A stretch of 64,000 bases of DNA, taken from assembly GCA_965228265.1 (NCBI GenBank), contig OZ245804.1:1550001-1614000 (forward strand). Reading direction: 5' to 3'. Below are positions 23,841 to 34,519 of this stretch, piece after piece. This DNA comes from GCA-2732755 sp965228265 (GTDB lineage: Bacteria; Planctomycetota; Phycisphaerae; Phycisphaerales; UBA1924). The notes beneath the pieces were generated by a model that did not search any database, was not told the DNA's origin, and saw only the letters and a program-made list of their open reading frames with translations. Within the stretch, counting starts at the first letter, position 1, and each line of letters starts with the position of its first letter. A program made the translations under genes and the position numbers.

Positions 23841-24887
23841 TCAGAGTCGAATTTTGTTGCTTGTTCCCGTTTCAGGTTTGAAATTCTCCTCCAAATAATC
23901 GCTGACTGTATTGGTCGCTTTGCGACCTTGCAAACCTTTGAGATCGTCACGAAACAGTAAGGTATTTTGAGGCAATACAAGACTACCAAGTATTCTTTCT
24001 AGTGAGAAATCTTGTTTGATATTGCAGTAGCTCATCATTCGATTTTTGTAGAAATCGATGGCGCCGGTAAAGCCTGCTGCCGTGCGAAAGGCGTTTTTCG
24101 GATTGTCCCATTCGTCTTCGTATTGGTCTTGGATAGCCCACAGAAAATTAAGCAAAGCTTGTTCCTGCATGTGAAGTTCGGTAAGTCCAACTTGCTCAAA
24201 GGCTCCATTTTCTTCTACTAGTGGTTTGAGCGCAGTGACGACAGTAGAAAGTTGGATACCCTTATCGGATTTGGAGGCTCCTGGGAACTTGATATAGTCC
24301 AAGTAGGGGCTTTCTTCGTTTTCGTTAATCGCCTGAGCAATATCTTTTGCCCTTACTGCGGCAACGTCAACAATGAACTCGCTTGCGTCGCCATAAAGAT
24401 CGAAAACAAGACTTTTGGGTACTGGCTTCTGTTCTGTATTGATTGATAGAAAGATGTCCGCGCAGCGGCGGGTATCGAGGCCGTTATAAATTGCTACGGG
24501 AATCTGGAGATTGCCAACGGACTTTTTCTCTTGAATTGCTTCTTCTAGTCCTGCGACGCGGTGTTGCCCGTCGATAATTTGTGCGGACTGCTTTCGCTTT
24601 GGAATCGTAAGCGTCTTGGTTGTAAATTTGAGCGGATAACTTTTGTTCACCCAATTTAAAACAATGCAGGAAGGGAAAATGCCAACTTCTTGTGCGTATG
24701 AACTGACACTCGATATGCGTTTTGGACTCAGCAGTCTTTGCACGGCTCCGGATTCATTAGTTTCGCCGCGCCGCGCCACATAAGAAATGTGAACCAGATC
24801 TTTGGCTTCCATTCTTACTAAGTAGAAGTCGTTGTCTGCCTGATTAATTCTAAGGAAGTCTGCTTTAAAAGAGCTGGCTGGCGGCAT
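23841..24887 (-). CDS. DGQHR-domain protein (DndB-like)
   Basis: 348 residues. The namesake motif sits in SAQIIDGQHRVAGLEEA (about residues 100-116), preceded by a ParB/DndB-like sheet (LVHISYVARRGE, FPSCIVLNWVNKSY) and followed by DIFLSINTEQKPVPKSLVFD, typical of the family. DGQHR proteins are linked to DNA phosphorothioation and 7-deazaguanine systems and to other defence loci, where they probably sense or regulate DNA modification. The ATG at 24887 is only 10 bases after the icd stop, so it may be expressed from the icd promoter. Base composition is much lower in GC than icd. No Dnd, Dpd or methylase gene is nearby. Confidence 0.85.
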   Translation of the reverse strand: MPPASSFKADFLRINQADNDFYLVRMEAKDLVHISYVARRGETNESGAVQRLLSPKRISSVSSYAQEVGIFPSCIVLNWVNKSYPLKFTTKTLTIPKRKQSAQIIDGQHRVAGLEEAIQEKKSVGNLQIPVAIYNGLDTRRCADIFLSINTEQKPVPKSLVFDLYGDASEFIVDVAAVRAKDIAQAINENEESPYLDYIKFPGASKSDKGIQLSTVVTALKPLVEENGAFEQVGLTELHMQEQALLNFLWAIQDQYEDEWDNPKNAFRTAAGFTGAIDFYKNRMMSYCNIKQDFSLERILGSLVLPQNTLLFRDDLKGLQGRKATNTVSDYLEENFKPETGTSNKIRL

Positions 24888-24897
24888 TGGATATCCC

Positions 24898-26130
<1,233 letters not shown>

Positions 26131-26313
26131 CGGTGCAGCTCCTTGATGGGGCGAGTGATTGCGTGAATGAGGCCAAAGGATAGGTGGGGGCATGGGCCTC
26201 GGATATGCCGATCCGGTCAACCGACAGGGCACGGAGGTCGATTTGGTGGTGGAAGGCCGCCATGGAAGGCCAGGCCGGCGAGGGATCGGCGCCCGGGGCG
26301 GATGGGGTAGGGG

Positions 26314-27510
26314 TCAGGCGGGGCGTTCGGGGTCGGCCTGCTCGGGCTTGCGGAGCCGAAGCATGACCGCGAGCTTCTGGGGCCACTTCGGGTCCATCGT
26401 CGGCCGCTCGATCAGCACGAAGAGCACCGCGCTGAACGCGACCGCCACGACGGACGCCGAGACGATGTACAGCAGCCGCTCGTACCACGTCGGCGACGGG
26501 TCGAGGATCTTGAAGTAGACGATCCGGTACCCGGCGATCACGACGAAGTGCCAGAGATAGATCGTGTAGCACATGCCCCCGAGGATGACGATCGGCAAGG
26601 CCGCGAAGAATCGGCGGACGAGCCCGCCCCGGAAGACCGCGATGTACCCCGCGAAAATCAGCCAGGGTGTCACCAGTGTCGGCGCGAAGTCCAGCATTTT
26701 GAGCACGAATACGCCCAGCAGTGTGGTGAGAGCCGCCAGATCCCACATGCCCTCGCAGCCGTTCTTTCCTTCTTCGTGCCTGAGCTTGGTGAGGTAGACA
26801 TCCGCAAAGAGCAGGCCGACGAGGAAGTAGGGGAGCTGGTGGATCAGGTAGGGGCCGTCGATCGGCTTCTCCACGCCGAAGAACCAGGAGACGACGAGCG
26901 TGGCCAGAACCAAAAGCGTCCGGCGCACCATGGGCGTGAGCATGAACACCATGCACAGGATCGGCGCGAGGATGTAGAACTGCACCTCGACCTCGAGTGA
27001 CCACGCGACCGCCAGGATCGGCTCGCTGTTCCCGAAAATCGGCGTGTGCACGTAGAACATCGACGCGAGCAGGTGCTGCCCGATGCTGCCCAGCTTGCCC
27101 GGATCGGTCAGTGCCCCGGAATCGATCACCGCCTTGGCCGCAAGTACGAGCAGGCAGAAGATGTAGGGCGGCTCAAGACGCGTCAGGCGGCGTGTGAAGT
27201 ACCGCTTCAGTGAAGGCTTGCGCTTGTCGTAGAGATGGTGCGACGCGAAGGGCAGCGCGAGGATGAACCCGGAGATCGTGAAGAACAGCGGCACGCCGTA
27301 CTCGCCCGTGTGCAGCAGCGCGACCATCACCCGGTCGATGAACGAATCCTGCACCACGTGATCGACGTAATAGGCATAGTTGGCCGAGGCGTGAAAGAGC
27401 ACGACCGAGATGATCGCGATCGACCGGAGCCCGTCGATCTCCGGAATGAGCGCTCGGCCGGAGGTCTTCCGGGTGAGTGTCTTCTCGGCCAGTGATCGCA
27501 GGCTGTGCAT
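26314..27510 (-). CDS. Acyltransferase 3 family membrane protein
   Basis: 398 residues with about ten predicted transmembrane segments. Family signatures are visible: EIDGLRSIAIISVVLFH with the catalytic His near the N-terminus, FFTISGFIL, and WSLEVEVQFYILAPI. Family members O-acylate surface polysaccharides, lipids or peptidoglycan, moving the acyl group across the membrane. It lies upstream of icd in the same orientation with a 183-base gap, so it is probably separate. TACCAT ends 8 bases before the ATG at 27510. An upstream in-frame start (27540) would add ten residues without support. Confidence 0.92.
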   Translation of the reverse strand: MHSLRSLAEKTLTRKTSGRALIPEIDGLRSIAIISVVLFHASANYAYYVDHVVQDSFIDRVMVALLHTGEYGVPLFFTISGFILALPFASHHLYDKRKPSLKRYFTRRLTRLEPPYIFCLLVLAAKAVIDSGALTDPGKLGSIGQHLLASMFYVHTPIFGNSEPILAVAWSLEVEVQFYILAPILCMVFMLTPMVRRTLLVLATLVVSWFFGVEKPIDGPYLIHQLPYFLVGLLFADVYLTKLRHEEGKNGCEGMWDLAALTTLLGVFVLKMLDFAPTLVTPWLIFAGYIAVFRGGLVRRFFAALPIVILGGMCYTIYLWHFVVIAGYRIVYFKILDPSPTWYERLLYIVSASVVAVAFSAVLFVLIERPTMDPKWPQKLAVMLRLRKPEQADPERPA

Positions 27511-27734
27511 CGAGTGCGATGGTAGCCGAGATGACTCCAAAGCGCTGGCTGAGCGATCGGCGAGGGTACATCCGGGCGGCCGACCTCGATGGTCACCTCG
27601 TAAGCGAGCCCTGCCGGAGAATGCCCGAGCGCAGCCACCTCGCCAGGGACGCCGAGGCTCGGGGCTGACGCCGCGGGGCGTCTCTGGTACGCTCTTGCTG
27701 TCGCCTGCTCGGGCGACGCCCCGGAGAAACGCAG

Positions 27735-29366
27735 ATGCCCAGTTTCAAGCTTGTCGCCGCTCTTGTCGCACTCACCACCCTTGCCTTCCCGATCGTGGCG
27801 CAGCCCGAGGATAAGGACGAGACGAAGAAGAGCGAGTCCAAGTCCGTGCCCGAGTTCGTCGCGTATCCCGACGACGCTTCCACGACCTATCACACCTGCG
27901 AGATCAACGGCGAGACGATCCACTACGAAGCCACCGCCGGCACGATCGTCCTCGTCAAGGACGAGGCCACCGAAGCCAAGCCCAGCGCCAAGATGTTCTA
28001 CATCTCGTACCGACGGACCCTGACGCCCGGCGACGAGTACAACGCCAAAAAGGAAGCCGGCGAGGACGTCCCCGAATCCAACTACCCCGACGCCACGCAG
28101 CGCCCCATCACCTTCAGCTTCAACGGCGGGCCCGGCTCCAGCTCGGTCTGGCTGCACCTGGGCATCTTCGGCCCGAAGAAAGTCGCCTACGCCGACGACG
28201 AAGGCCGACCCGGCCCGCCCCCGTACCGCGTCGAGGCCAACCCAAACTCGCTGCTCGACAAGTCCGACTTCGTGTTCATCGATCCTGTCTCCACAGGATT
28301 CAGCCGGGCGCAGGGTGACACGAGCGCCAAAGAATTCCACGGCCTCGAGTCCGACATCGCCTCCGTCGCCAACTTCATCAAACGCTACATCACACGCAAC
28401 GGCCGCTGGTCCAGCCCGCTTTACATCGCCGGCGAGTCCTACGGCACCACACGGGCCGCGGGGTTGACCCATCACCTCCAGGGCCAGCACGGGATTTCCG
28501 TCAACGGCGTCATCCTCGTCTCGGGCATTATCGAGTTCTCCACGCTCCGCTTCGGACAGGGCAACGACATCCCCTACATCTGCTTCTTCCCCTCCTACGC
28601 CGCCACCGCGCACTACCACAACATGCTCCCGCCCGAGCATCAGAACAAGCCCATCGACGAGTTCTACAAGGAAGCCGAGGCGTTCGCGCTCGGTGATTAC
28701 GCCTCGGCCCTCATCAAGGGCGCCCGCCTGACACAGGCCGAGGAGGACGACATCGTCCGTCGCATGGCCGACTTCACGGGACTCAAGCCCGAGTTCATCC
28801 GCCGCGCCAACCTCCGCGTCGATCAGGGACGCTTCTGCAAGGAGCTCCTCCGCGACAAGGGCCTGACAGTGGGGCGGTTCGATTCACGCTTTACCGGCCG
28901 GGACCGCGACGGCGTGGGCGATACCTACGACTACGACCCGTCCTACGCCGTCATCCGCTCCAACTACACCGAGTCCTTCAACGCCTACATCCGCGAGGAG
29001 CTCGGCTTCGAGAGCGACCTCAGCTACGAGATCCTCACCAATGTCTGGCCTTGGGATTACGGCAGAGCGGGCGAGGCTCGCTACGTCAACGTCGCCGAGC
29101 GCCTGCGCTCGGTCATGCACGAGCAACCGCACATCCGGGTCTTCATCGCCAGCGGCTACCACGACCTCGCCACGCCACCGCTGGGCATGGACTACACACA
29201 CGCCCACATGCAGCTCGCCGACGAACTCTACGAGAACATCAAAAACTACTATTACGTCGGCGGCCACATGATGTACCTCGACGAGGCATCCATGGCAAAG
29301 CTCAAAGCCGATCTGGATTCCTTCTACGACAGCGTGCCCGTCGGCCTCTCCGATGACGTTCAATAG
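27735..29366 (+). CDS. Secreted serine carboxypeptidase (peptidase S10)
   Basis: 543 residues. The signal peptide MPSFKLVAALVALTTLAFPIVAQ is followed by an acidic linker. S10 motifs are clear: NGGPGSSSVWLHLG (oxyanion region), GESYGTTRAAGL with the nucleophile Ser, SGYHDLATPPLGMDYTH with the Asp and YVGGHMMYLDE with the His. It would remove C-terminal residues from extracellular or periplasmic peptides. GGAG precedes the ATG. A hairpin at 29415-29441 lies between it and the next gene. The family is common in planctomycetes and eukaryotes. Confidence 0.95.
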   Translation: MPSFKLVAALVALTTLAFPIVAQPEDKDETKKSESKSVPEFVAYPDDASTTYHTCEINGETIHYEATAGTIVLVKDEATEAKPSAKMFYISYRRTLTPGDEYNAKKEAGEDVPESNYPDATQRPITFSFNGGPGSSSVWLHLGIFGPKKVAYADDEGRPGPPPYRVEANPNSLLDKSDFVFIDPVSTGFSRAQGDTSAKEFHGLESDIASVANFIKRYITRNGRWSSPLYIAGESYGTTRAAGLTHHLQGQHGISVNGVILVSGIIEFSTLRFGQGNDIPYICFFPSYAATAHYHNMLPPEHQNKPIDEFYKEAEAFALGDYASALIKGARLTQAEEDDIVRRMADFTGLKPEFIRRANLRVDQGRFCKELLRDKGLTVGRFDSRFTGRDRDGVGDTYDYDPSYAVIRSNYTESFNAYIREELGFESDLSYEILTNVWPWDYGRAGEARYVNVAERLRSVMHEQPHIRVFIASGYHDLATPPLGMDYTHAHMQLADELYENIKNYYYVGGHMMYLDEASMAKLKADLDSFYDSVPVGLSDDVQ

Positions 29367-29414
29367 ACACCGCATCGAGCAAGTTCAGCGGTTTTATCGT
29401 TTCATGAACGAAGA

Positions 29415-29441
29415 TTCAGGCCCGATTCACTCCGGCCTGAA
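29415..29441 (+). terminator. Hairpin after the S10 peptidase gene
   Basis: 8-bp stem TTCAGGCC / GGCCTGAA with an 11-base loop, without a strong T run. It could be a weak terminator or an RNA-stabilising structure. Confidence 0.5.
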
Positions 29442-29515
29442 AGATATCCCACAGACTCATATCTGCGATTACCCCTGTGCCCGCCGGTTTGGTTGGCGCT
29501 TCAAGGAGAGCCGAT

Positions 29516-30664
29516 ATGATCCGTGTCATCACCGTACTTTGCTCGGTCGTTACACCCGTTTACGCGCTGGAGTTGCAGCCACAACAGCGTGAGCAGCCCC
29601 AGAAAACGCAGCCTCAGCAAGCCCAGCCTCAGCAGCAGCCGGAGTCTTCCCGCCGCTCCCAGGGCAACCTGCAGAATCAGCAGCCACAGCAACAGCAGCA
29701 AGCGGTCAATCAGGGCTGGTACGACCCGTCCATGTATTACAGCGACGCCTACCGGGGTGTCCAGAACGGCCAGCAGGTCCCGAGCGAGATGGACCGCAGG
29801 CAGCAGACCGTCGCTCCGGGCAACCGCAACAGGACAGCGCTCAACGAGCCCCGCAACCGCGATCTCAACCGGGGTGACCCCGACGCAAACCGCACGCCCG
29901 ACGCCAATCGACGGAGCCAAAACGCCCGGCAAGGTCAGGACGCGGTCGGCAGCGACGGCCAGGGTTACGACCGTCAATGGTGGACCAGCGCCGATCAGAC
30001 CATGTCACGCGATGGCTATTACGACGGCTACTACGACGGGTACAACGATGACGAATTCGGTTACGACCACCACAACCCCAACAACGATGCCGGGAACCGG
30101 ATCCGTTACGGCGATGGGTACAGCCAGGGCTACTACGACGGCTATTACGACAAGCAGCGCGGCTACGAGTCGGATTGGACGTACTACCTCAACGACCAGC
30201 CCGTCAACCCGGAACTCGCGGAACGCCAAGCGCGTGAACGCAGGGGCGATGAGCAAAGAGTCCGAGGCGACCGGGCGGGCGTGTTCGGCTCGAGCGAGTT
30301 CCAGTCAGAGAGCACGAACAGCGACGTCGCGGCTCACCGCCGATACCGCGGCACGGTCTCGCGCATCGAACCCGTGGCATCCGAACGCGTCGATCAATCA
30401 CTTCAAGGTCACTCGCTCCATCAGATCACGCTCGATAACGGCGACGCATTCGTCGCAAACCTCGGGCCGCAGGCTGATCAGAATCTCATCGCCGAGGGCG
30501 ATCGACTGAGCATGGTGGGGCAGGAGGAGCGATTCGGCCAGCGACCCGTTCTGAACGCAAGCCGAATCCGTATCAACGATCGAATGATGTGGAACAGCAG
30601 CAGCATCGCTCAGCCCACAACGGCCGGCGCATCTGGTCAGCAACAACAGCAGCGGCAGCGGTAA
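29516..30664 (+). CDS. Exported Tyr/Asp/Gly-repeat protein with C-terminal OB-like domain (copy 1)
   Basis: 382 residues. The signal peptide MIRVITVLCSVVTPVYA is followed by a Gln/Pro-rich stretch (about 20-70). Central repeats are built on Tyr-Asp-Gly-Tyr (DGYYDGYYDGYNDDEFGY and SQGYYDGYYDKQRGYESDWT). A C-terminal beta-rich domain (about 275-370) runs RGTVSRIEPV, ITLDNGDAFVANLGP and INDRMMWN. No named family. AAGGAG precedes the ATG at 29516. It is a paralog of the 30929 protein in the repeat unit and the C-terminal domain. A surface or metal-binding role is possible because of the acidic-aromatic repeats (inference). Confidence 0.85.
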   Translation: MIRVITVLCSVVTPVYALELQPQQREQPQKTQPQQAQPQQQPESSRRSQGNLQNQQPQQQQQAVNQGWYDPSMYYSDAYRGVQNGQQVPSEMDRRQQTVAPGNRNRTALNEPRNRDLNRGDPDANRTPDANRRSQNARQGQDAVGSDGQGYDRQWWTSADQTMSRDGYYDGYYDGYNDDEFGYDHHNPNNDAGNRIRYGDGYSQGYYDGYYDKQRGYESDWTYYLNDQPVNPELAERQARERRGDEQRVRGDRAGVFGSSEFQSESTNSDVAAHRRYRGTVSRIEPVASERVDQSLQGHSLHQITLDNGDAFVANLGPQADQNLIAEGDRLSMVGQEERFGQRPVLNASRIRINDRMMWNSSSIAQPTTAGASGQQQQQRQR

Positions 30665-30689
30665 CGAGCACACACGCGATCAACAAACA

Positions 30690-30732
30690 GCAAGCCGTGT
30701 CGCGGGATCAAAGTACACCCGTGGCACGGCTT
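30690..30732 (+). terminator. Terminator hairpin after the first Tyr/Asp/Gly-repeat gene
   Basis: Outer stem CAAGCCGTG / CACGGCTTG (30690-30698 and 30724-30732) with an inner CGGG/CCCG, followed by TTCTGTGC. Confidence 0.65.
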
Positions 30733-30928
30733 GTTCTGTGCATGGCCCCGGATGTGGGGCGGCTCTCGCGGCACTATGAACCATGCTTTATGCGCGATTC
30801 ACTGTTTCACAACTGCATGCCTCCACACTCATAGATGTGATGTTTATCGCGTGCGCAACTGCGATGAACGCAAGCGACGGCTACGGAAGGTCGTCGAAAC
30901 TTCAAACTCTCTCAATGGAGGTACCAAG

Positions 30929-31942
30929 ATGTTTATGAATCAGAACGCGACACAGGAAAGGTCGAAGATCATCGCCATCATCGCCGCCTGCGGCATGAGT
31001 CTGGCGTCTGCGTCATTCACCGCGACAACGCACGCACAGAATCAGCAGGACCACATGGAGTGGGAACCCGATGAAGGCTTCCATGAGGAGGAATGGTACG
31101 ACCCCTCCGACTGGTTCGACGATGACTTCGACGGCATCTCGGGTCCCGATACCGACTACGAGTATGACAACAACTATGGCTGGACCGACAACGGCTACGA
31201 CTACGACGGTGAGTACTACGCGACCTACAACAATCAGGAGTACGACAGCGACTGGTGGTACGACGCCGACCGCTCGATCTACAACCACGGCTACTACGAC
31301 GGCTACTCTGACGGCTACGACTCATACGACGCGTCCTACAACGACATGAAGCAAAAGAATCAGAGCAGCAAGGCCAATGGCAACAACGCCAACACCGGTG
31401 AGAACCGCTACAGCTCCGGCTACCTCGCCGGCTACATGGACGGCAGGTACGACAAGGACCGTGGATACCAGTCTGACTGGACGTATTACATCTACTCCGT
31501 CCCCGTGGCCGACAACAAAACTGCTCAGAAGCAGAGCGAGCGGAATGGTGACACCTCTCGCAAGCGAGGCGACCGTGCTTCCGAGGCACGCACGCATGAA
31601 ATGAACGCGGCGCAGGCCTCGAAGGACGCTCAGAAAACCCGCGACAGGGTTCGCGGCACAGTCGCCAAGGTCGAGCAGCTCAAGAAGGAGCGGCTCGCCG
31701 AGAAGGTGAAGGACAACACTGTCCTGCGCCTGACCATGGAGGACGGCAAGCAGATCGTCGTTGATCTCGGCCCCAACGCCAAGAACAACGTGATCGAGAG
31801 CGGCGACCGTGTCACGCTCATCGGCCAACGCAAGGAACGCAGCGGCCGCACTGTGCTCGACGCGACGCGTCTGAGCATCAACGACCAGATCATGTGGAAC
31901 ACCAACGGTCAGGGCGAGCCCACGCGCGCCGACCGAGGCTGA
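30929..31942 (+). CDS. Exported Tyr/Asp/Gly-repeat protein with C-terminal OB-like domain (copy 2)
   Basis: 337 residues. The signal peptide, about 35 residues, ends at THAQ. A very acidic and aromatic region follows (EEEWYDPSDWFDDDFDG, YDYDGEYYATYNNQEYDSD). The repeats NHGYYDGYSDGYDSYD and SAGYLAGYMDGRYDKDRGYQ match copy 1 in unit and order. The C-terminal domain is clearly homologous: RGTVAKVEQLKKERL, LTMEDGKQIVVDLGPNAK and SINDQIMWN. GGAGG precedes the ATG at 30929. The overall style recalls planctomycete extracellular proteins with unknown roles. A terminator follows at 31978. Confidence 0.85.
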   Translation: MFMNQNATQERSKIIAIIAACGMSLASASFTATTHAQNQQDHMEWEPDEGFHEEEWYDPSDWFDDDFDGISGPDTDYEYDNNYGWTDNGYDYDGEYYATYNNQEYDSDWWYDADRSIYNHGYYDGYSDGYDSYDASYNDMKQKNQSSKANGNNANTGENRYSSGYLAGYMDGRYDKDRGYQSDWTYYIYSVPVADNKTAQKQSERNGDTSRKRGDRASEARTHEMNAAQASKDAQKTRDRVRGTVAKVEQLKKERLAEKVKDNTVLRLTMEDGKQIVVDLGPNAKNNVIESGDRVTLIGQRKERSGRTVLDATRLSINDQIMWNTNGQGEPTRADRG

Positions 31943-31977
31943 TGAGAAGCCTTCCACAGACTCCATGATCAAATAAA

Positions 31978-32005
31978 CGGGCGGGATCCGACAGGGTCCC
32001 GCCCG
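31978..32005 (+). terminator. Rho-independent terminator after the second Tyr/Asp/Gly-repeat gene
   Basis: 9-bp stem CGGGCGGGA / TCCCGCCCG with a 10-base loop, followed by CTTTC. It separates this gene from the convergent vWA gene. Confidence 0.85.
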
Positions 32006-32034
32006 CTTTCATGTCTTCGTCATTGCAGTTGAGC

Positions 32035-33207
32035 TTACTTCTCGAAAGTAAAGCCCGCGTCCTTTGCCTGACTGACGAGTGCTGCGGCGAGCGCCGTGTC
32101 GAGACCCTCCTCGCTCGCCTCGCCCAGCCGCTTGAGTTCCGCTTCCCGCCAGGCATTGCGTTCCTTCACAAGCTTCTGGATCTCGCTCTGGATCTCCGCT
32201 CGCCTGGCGCGTTCCTGTTCAACGCGCTCCTCAAGCTCCTCGGGCGTGAGCTCCTGAAGCTCCGCGGGCAGTGTCTCGGGCTCGATCTCGCCGTAGTCAA
32301 AGTCCGCGCCCTCTGATGCGTCCACAAGGTCCCAGTGCGAGTTGGAGTACGACTCCTTAGCCTTGGCGGCGATCCTGCTCACGCCCGCTTCCGGGGTCGC
32401 CTTGTCATTGAGCGAATCCTGCGCGAGCTGCCGGCTGCGTGAGTCCTGCCCCATCGCGCCGTAGTACAGATACGTCCCGTTGAGTTCCACGTTCAGCTCG
32501 TTGATCCGGTCGTCCTGCGGGCATCGGATGTAGCGGATCTTCTTGTTCTGATCGATGATGTTGTACTCGCCCCGTCCGAGCTTGGCCGCCTCGGCCCAGC
32601 CGCCGTTGCGACCCGCGACGTCGTCGCCGCAGTGCACGGTGTTGACGGTGATCCCGTACTCCACAGCCGTCGGCACGCTTGTTCGGAAGTTGACCCCGCC
32701 CTGCGTGAATTCCTCGTTCCCCGCGATCATGATGACCTTCATCACACCTTCGCCCGTGGGCAGCCAGTCGAGTTCGTATGTTGCGCGCTCGACCGCCATG
32801 CCGCAGTACTCCGCCGAGCCGGCGATCTGCAGGCTGTAGAGCACCTCGCTGATCCGGTCGAGATCGCTCGTAAAGGGCAGGACGATCCCCATGAACCCCT
32901 CGGCGCTCGACTGGTGTGTCGAGCCGTACTGCATGATCGCGACCTCAAGCCGCGGGCGTTGCCCGTTCATGCGTGCGGTGTCGAGTGTGCTGATCACGTT
33001 CCACAGGCGTGTCCGGGCCTGATTGATCAGCCCCTCCATCGAGCCCGAGGTGTCCAGACAGATCACAAGCTGGATCACCGGCCCGTCGTGTGCCGGCCGC
33101 GTGATCACGTGCTTGTTCGGCTTGGGCTCCAGGGCCACCTTGAGCGGCTGAGCTGAGGCGGCAAGCCCTACAAATGCGGTCAAAACCAGTGCTGCGGCGC
33201 GTTTCAT
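32035..33207 (-). CDS. Exported von Willebrand factor A domain protein
   Basis: 390 residues. The signal peptide MKRAAALVLTAFVGLAASA-QP is followed at about residue 45 by a vWA domain. It starts VIQLVICLDTSGSMEGLINQ and carries the MIDAS DxSxS motif; later metal-site segments include VAIMQYG and VIMIAGNEEF. A long charged helical region closes the protein (PEELEERVEQERARRAEIQS). vWA proteins of this kind mediate metal-dependent protein contacts at the envelope. AAGGAG precedes the ATG at 33207. It diverges from the glycosyltransferase gene. Confidence 0.9.
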   Translation of the reverse strand: MKRAAALVLTAFVGLAASAQPLKVALEPKPNKHVITRPAHDGPVIQLVICLDTSGSMEGLINQARTRLWNVISTLDTARMNGQRPRLEVAIMQYGSTHQSSAEGFMGIVLPFTSDLDRISEVLYSLQIAGSAEYCGMAVERATYELDWLPTGEGVMKVIMIAGNEEFTQGGVNFRTSVPTAVEYGITVNTVHCGDDVAGRNGGWAEAAKLGRGEYNIIDQNKKIRYIRCPQDDRINELNVELNGTYLYYGAMGQDSRSRQLAQDSLNDKATPEAGVSRIAAKAKESYSNSHWDLVDASEGADFDYGEIEPETLPAELQELTPEELEERVEQERARRAEIQSEIQKLVKERNAWREAELKRLGEASEEGLDTALAAALVSQAKDAGFTFEK

Positions 33208-33328
33208 CGAGTGCTCCTTTATCTCTCCCCGCACCCGCTCTGACCGGGCCGCGCCGGGCACGGTTCGCGCTTCGCCCGCGGCGTCTCTGAATTGGCCGAA
33301 TTTCCCCGACGTTTCCGATATCTGGACC

Positions 33329-34519
33329 ATGAGCACCCCTGTCTGGATCCCACGCCGATACGAATCCCGCTACAGCCTCCTCGGGGCCATGGCGCAGGAA
33401 CTCGCGGACGCCTTCGAGGCCATGGGCTACGACGCACGCGCCGACATGCCCGATGGCACCGTTCCCGGCATCTACATTTTCTTCAACATGCCGCCCTCCA
33501 TCGAGGCCATCCCGCCAGCCGCGCGCAGGCCCGGCTCGCGCATCGCGCTCATCCAGATCCTCGTCGATCACCCCCTCGCACTCGACGCGGGCATCATGGA
33601 CCAGACAAGCGTCCTCCCAAACTTCAGACTCGCTCTGCCGAGCATCGACGGCCTGCACCTGCTCCGACTCCGCTGGCCACTGCTCCGGCACGCGCACATG
33701 CCCCACGGCATCGCCCGCGCATCACTCATCGCACCCGAACTCTGCACACCCGATGCACTCAACCAGCGCCCGCACGACGTCGTCGTTGCCGGCTCTGTCC
33801 ACTCCGAGCAGGGCGTGCGCGAACTCAAGTGGTCACTGCCTTCGCAGGCGCATCCCTGGATCGACGAGATCGTCCAGCTCATGCTCGAATACCCCGCGAT
33901 GCCCTACGAGCAGGCGCTCGACTGCGTCTGCGGCTCGCGCTCCGTCATCACGGGCAACTGGCCCATGGCCGCGGGCATGTGGCGTGCCGTCGCCGCGGAC
34001 TTCAACCGCCAACGCCGCGTCCAACTCGTGCAATCACTCCAGGGCCTGGACGTCGCGGTCTTCGGCTCAGACGCTTGGGAAGAGTTCTGCACAGGCACGA
34101 TCAAATACGCCGGCAACGTCGCTTACGCCGAAGTACCCGGAGCCCTGGCCACAGGCCGGGTCTGCCTCGCATGGGGGCCCACGCAGTTTCCGCACACGTT
34201 CAGCGAACGCCTGCTCCTCTCCATGGCCTCGGGCTGCGCCAGCGTCTGCGAGGACCGCTACCTCGTCCGCCAGCACTTCGGGCAAGAACACTGCGCCAGC
34301 TTCGATCCAAAGCATCCGACCTCGGCCCGCGACGAGATCGAGTCGCTCCTGAGTAGCCCCGACACCCGCTGCGCTCTGTCCGCCGCCGGGCGCACGATCG
34401 TTGAGTCGCATCATCTCTGGGAATGCCGCGTCGAGAAGCTCGCGGCCCTGGCCTCCGAGGCCATCGACCGCCCGCTTGCGCCGCAGGCCAGCGCTCAGTC
34501 CATGACGGCCGGCGCATAA
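33329..34519 (+). CDS. Glycosyltransferase-like protein (CgeB/GT-B type, tentative)
   Basis: 396 residues, soluble. Features fit a GT-B fold of the CgeB/DUF3880 type: a C-terminal donor-binding part with KYAGNVAYAEVPGALATGRVC and FPHTFSERLLLSMASGCASVCED (about 262-312), matching the usual 'plRlfEamAcG' element, and a short N-terminal half. Its sugar donor and acceptor are unknown. The last 25 bases overlap the convergent aroA gene. Without a search the family call is moderate. Confidence 0.7.
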   Translation: MSTPVWIPRRYESRYSLLGAMAQELADAFEAMGYDARADMPDGTVPGIYIFFNMPPSIEAIPPAARRPGSRIALIQILVDHPLALDAGIMDQTSVLPNFRLALPSIDGLHLLRLRWPLLRHAHMPHGIARASLIAPELCTPDALNQRPHDVVVAGSVHSEQGVRELKWSLPSQAHPWIDEIVQLMLEYPAMPYEQALDCVCGSRSVITGNWPMAAGMWRAVAADFNRQRRVQLVQSLQGLDVAVFGSDAWEEFCTGTIKYAGNVAYAEVPGALATGRVCLAWGPTQFPHTFSERLLLSMASGCASVCEDRYLVRQHFGQEHCASFDPKHPTSARDEIESLLSSPDTRCALSAAGRTIVESHHLWECRVEKLAALASEAIDRPLAPQASAQSMTAGA

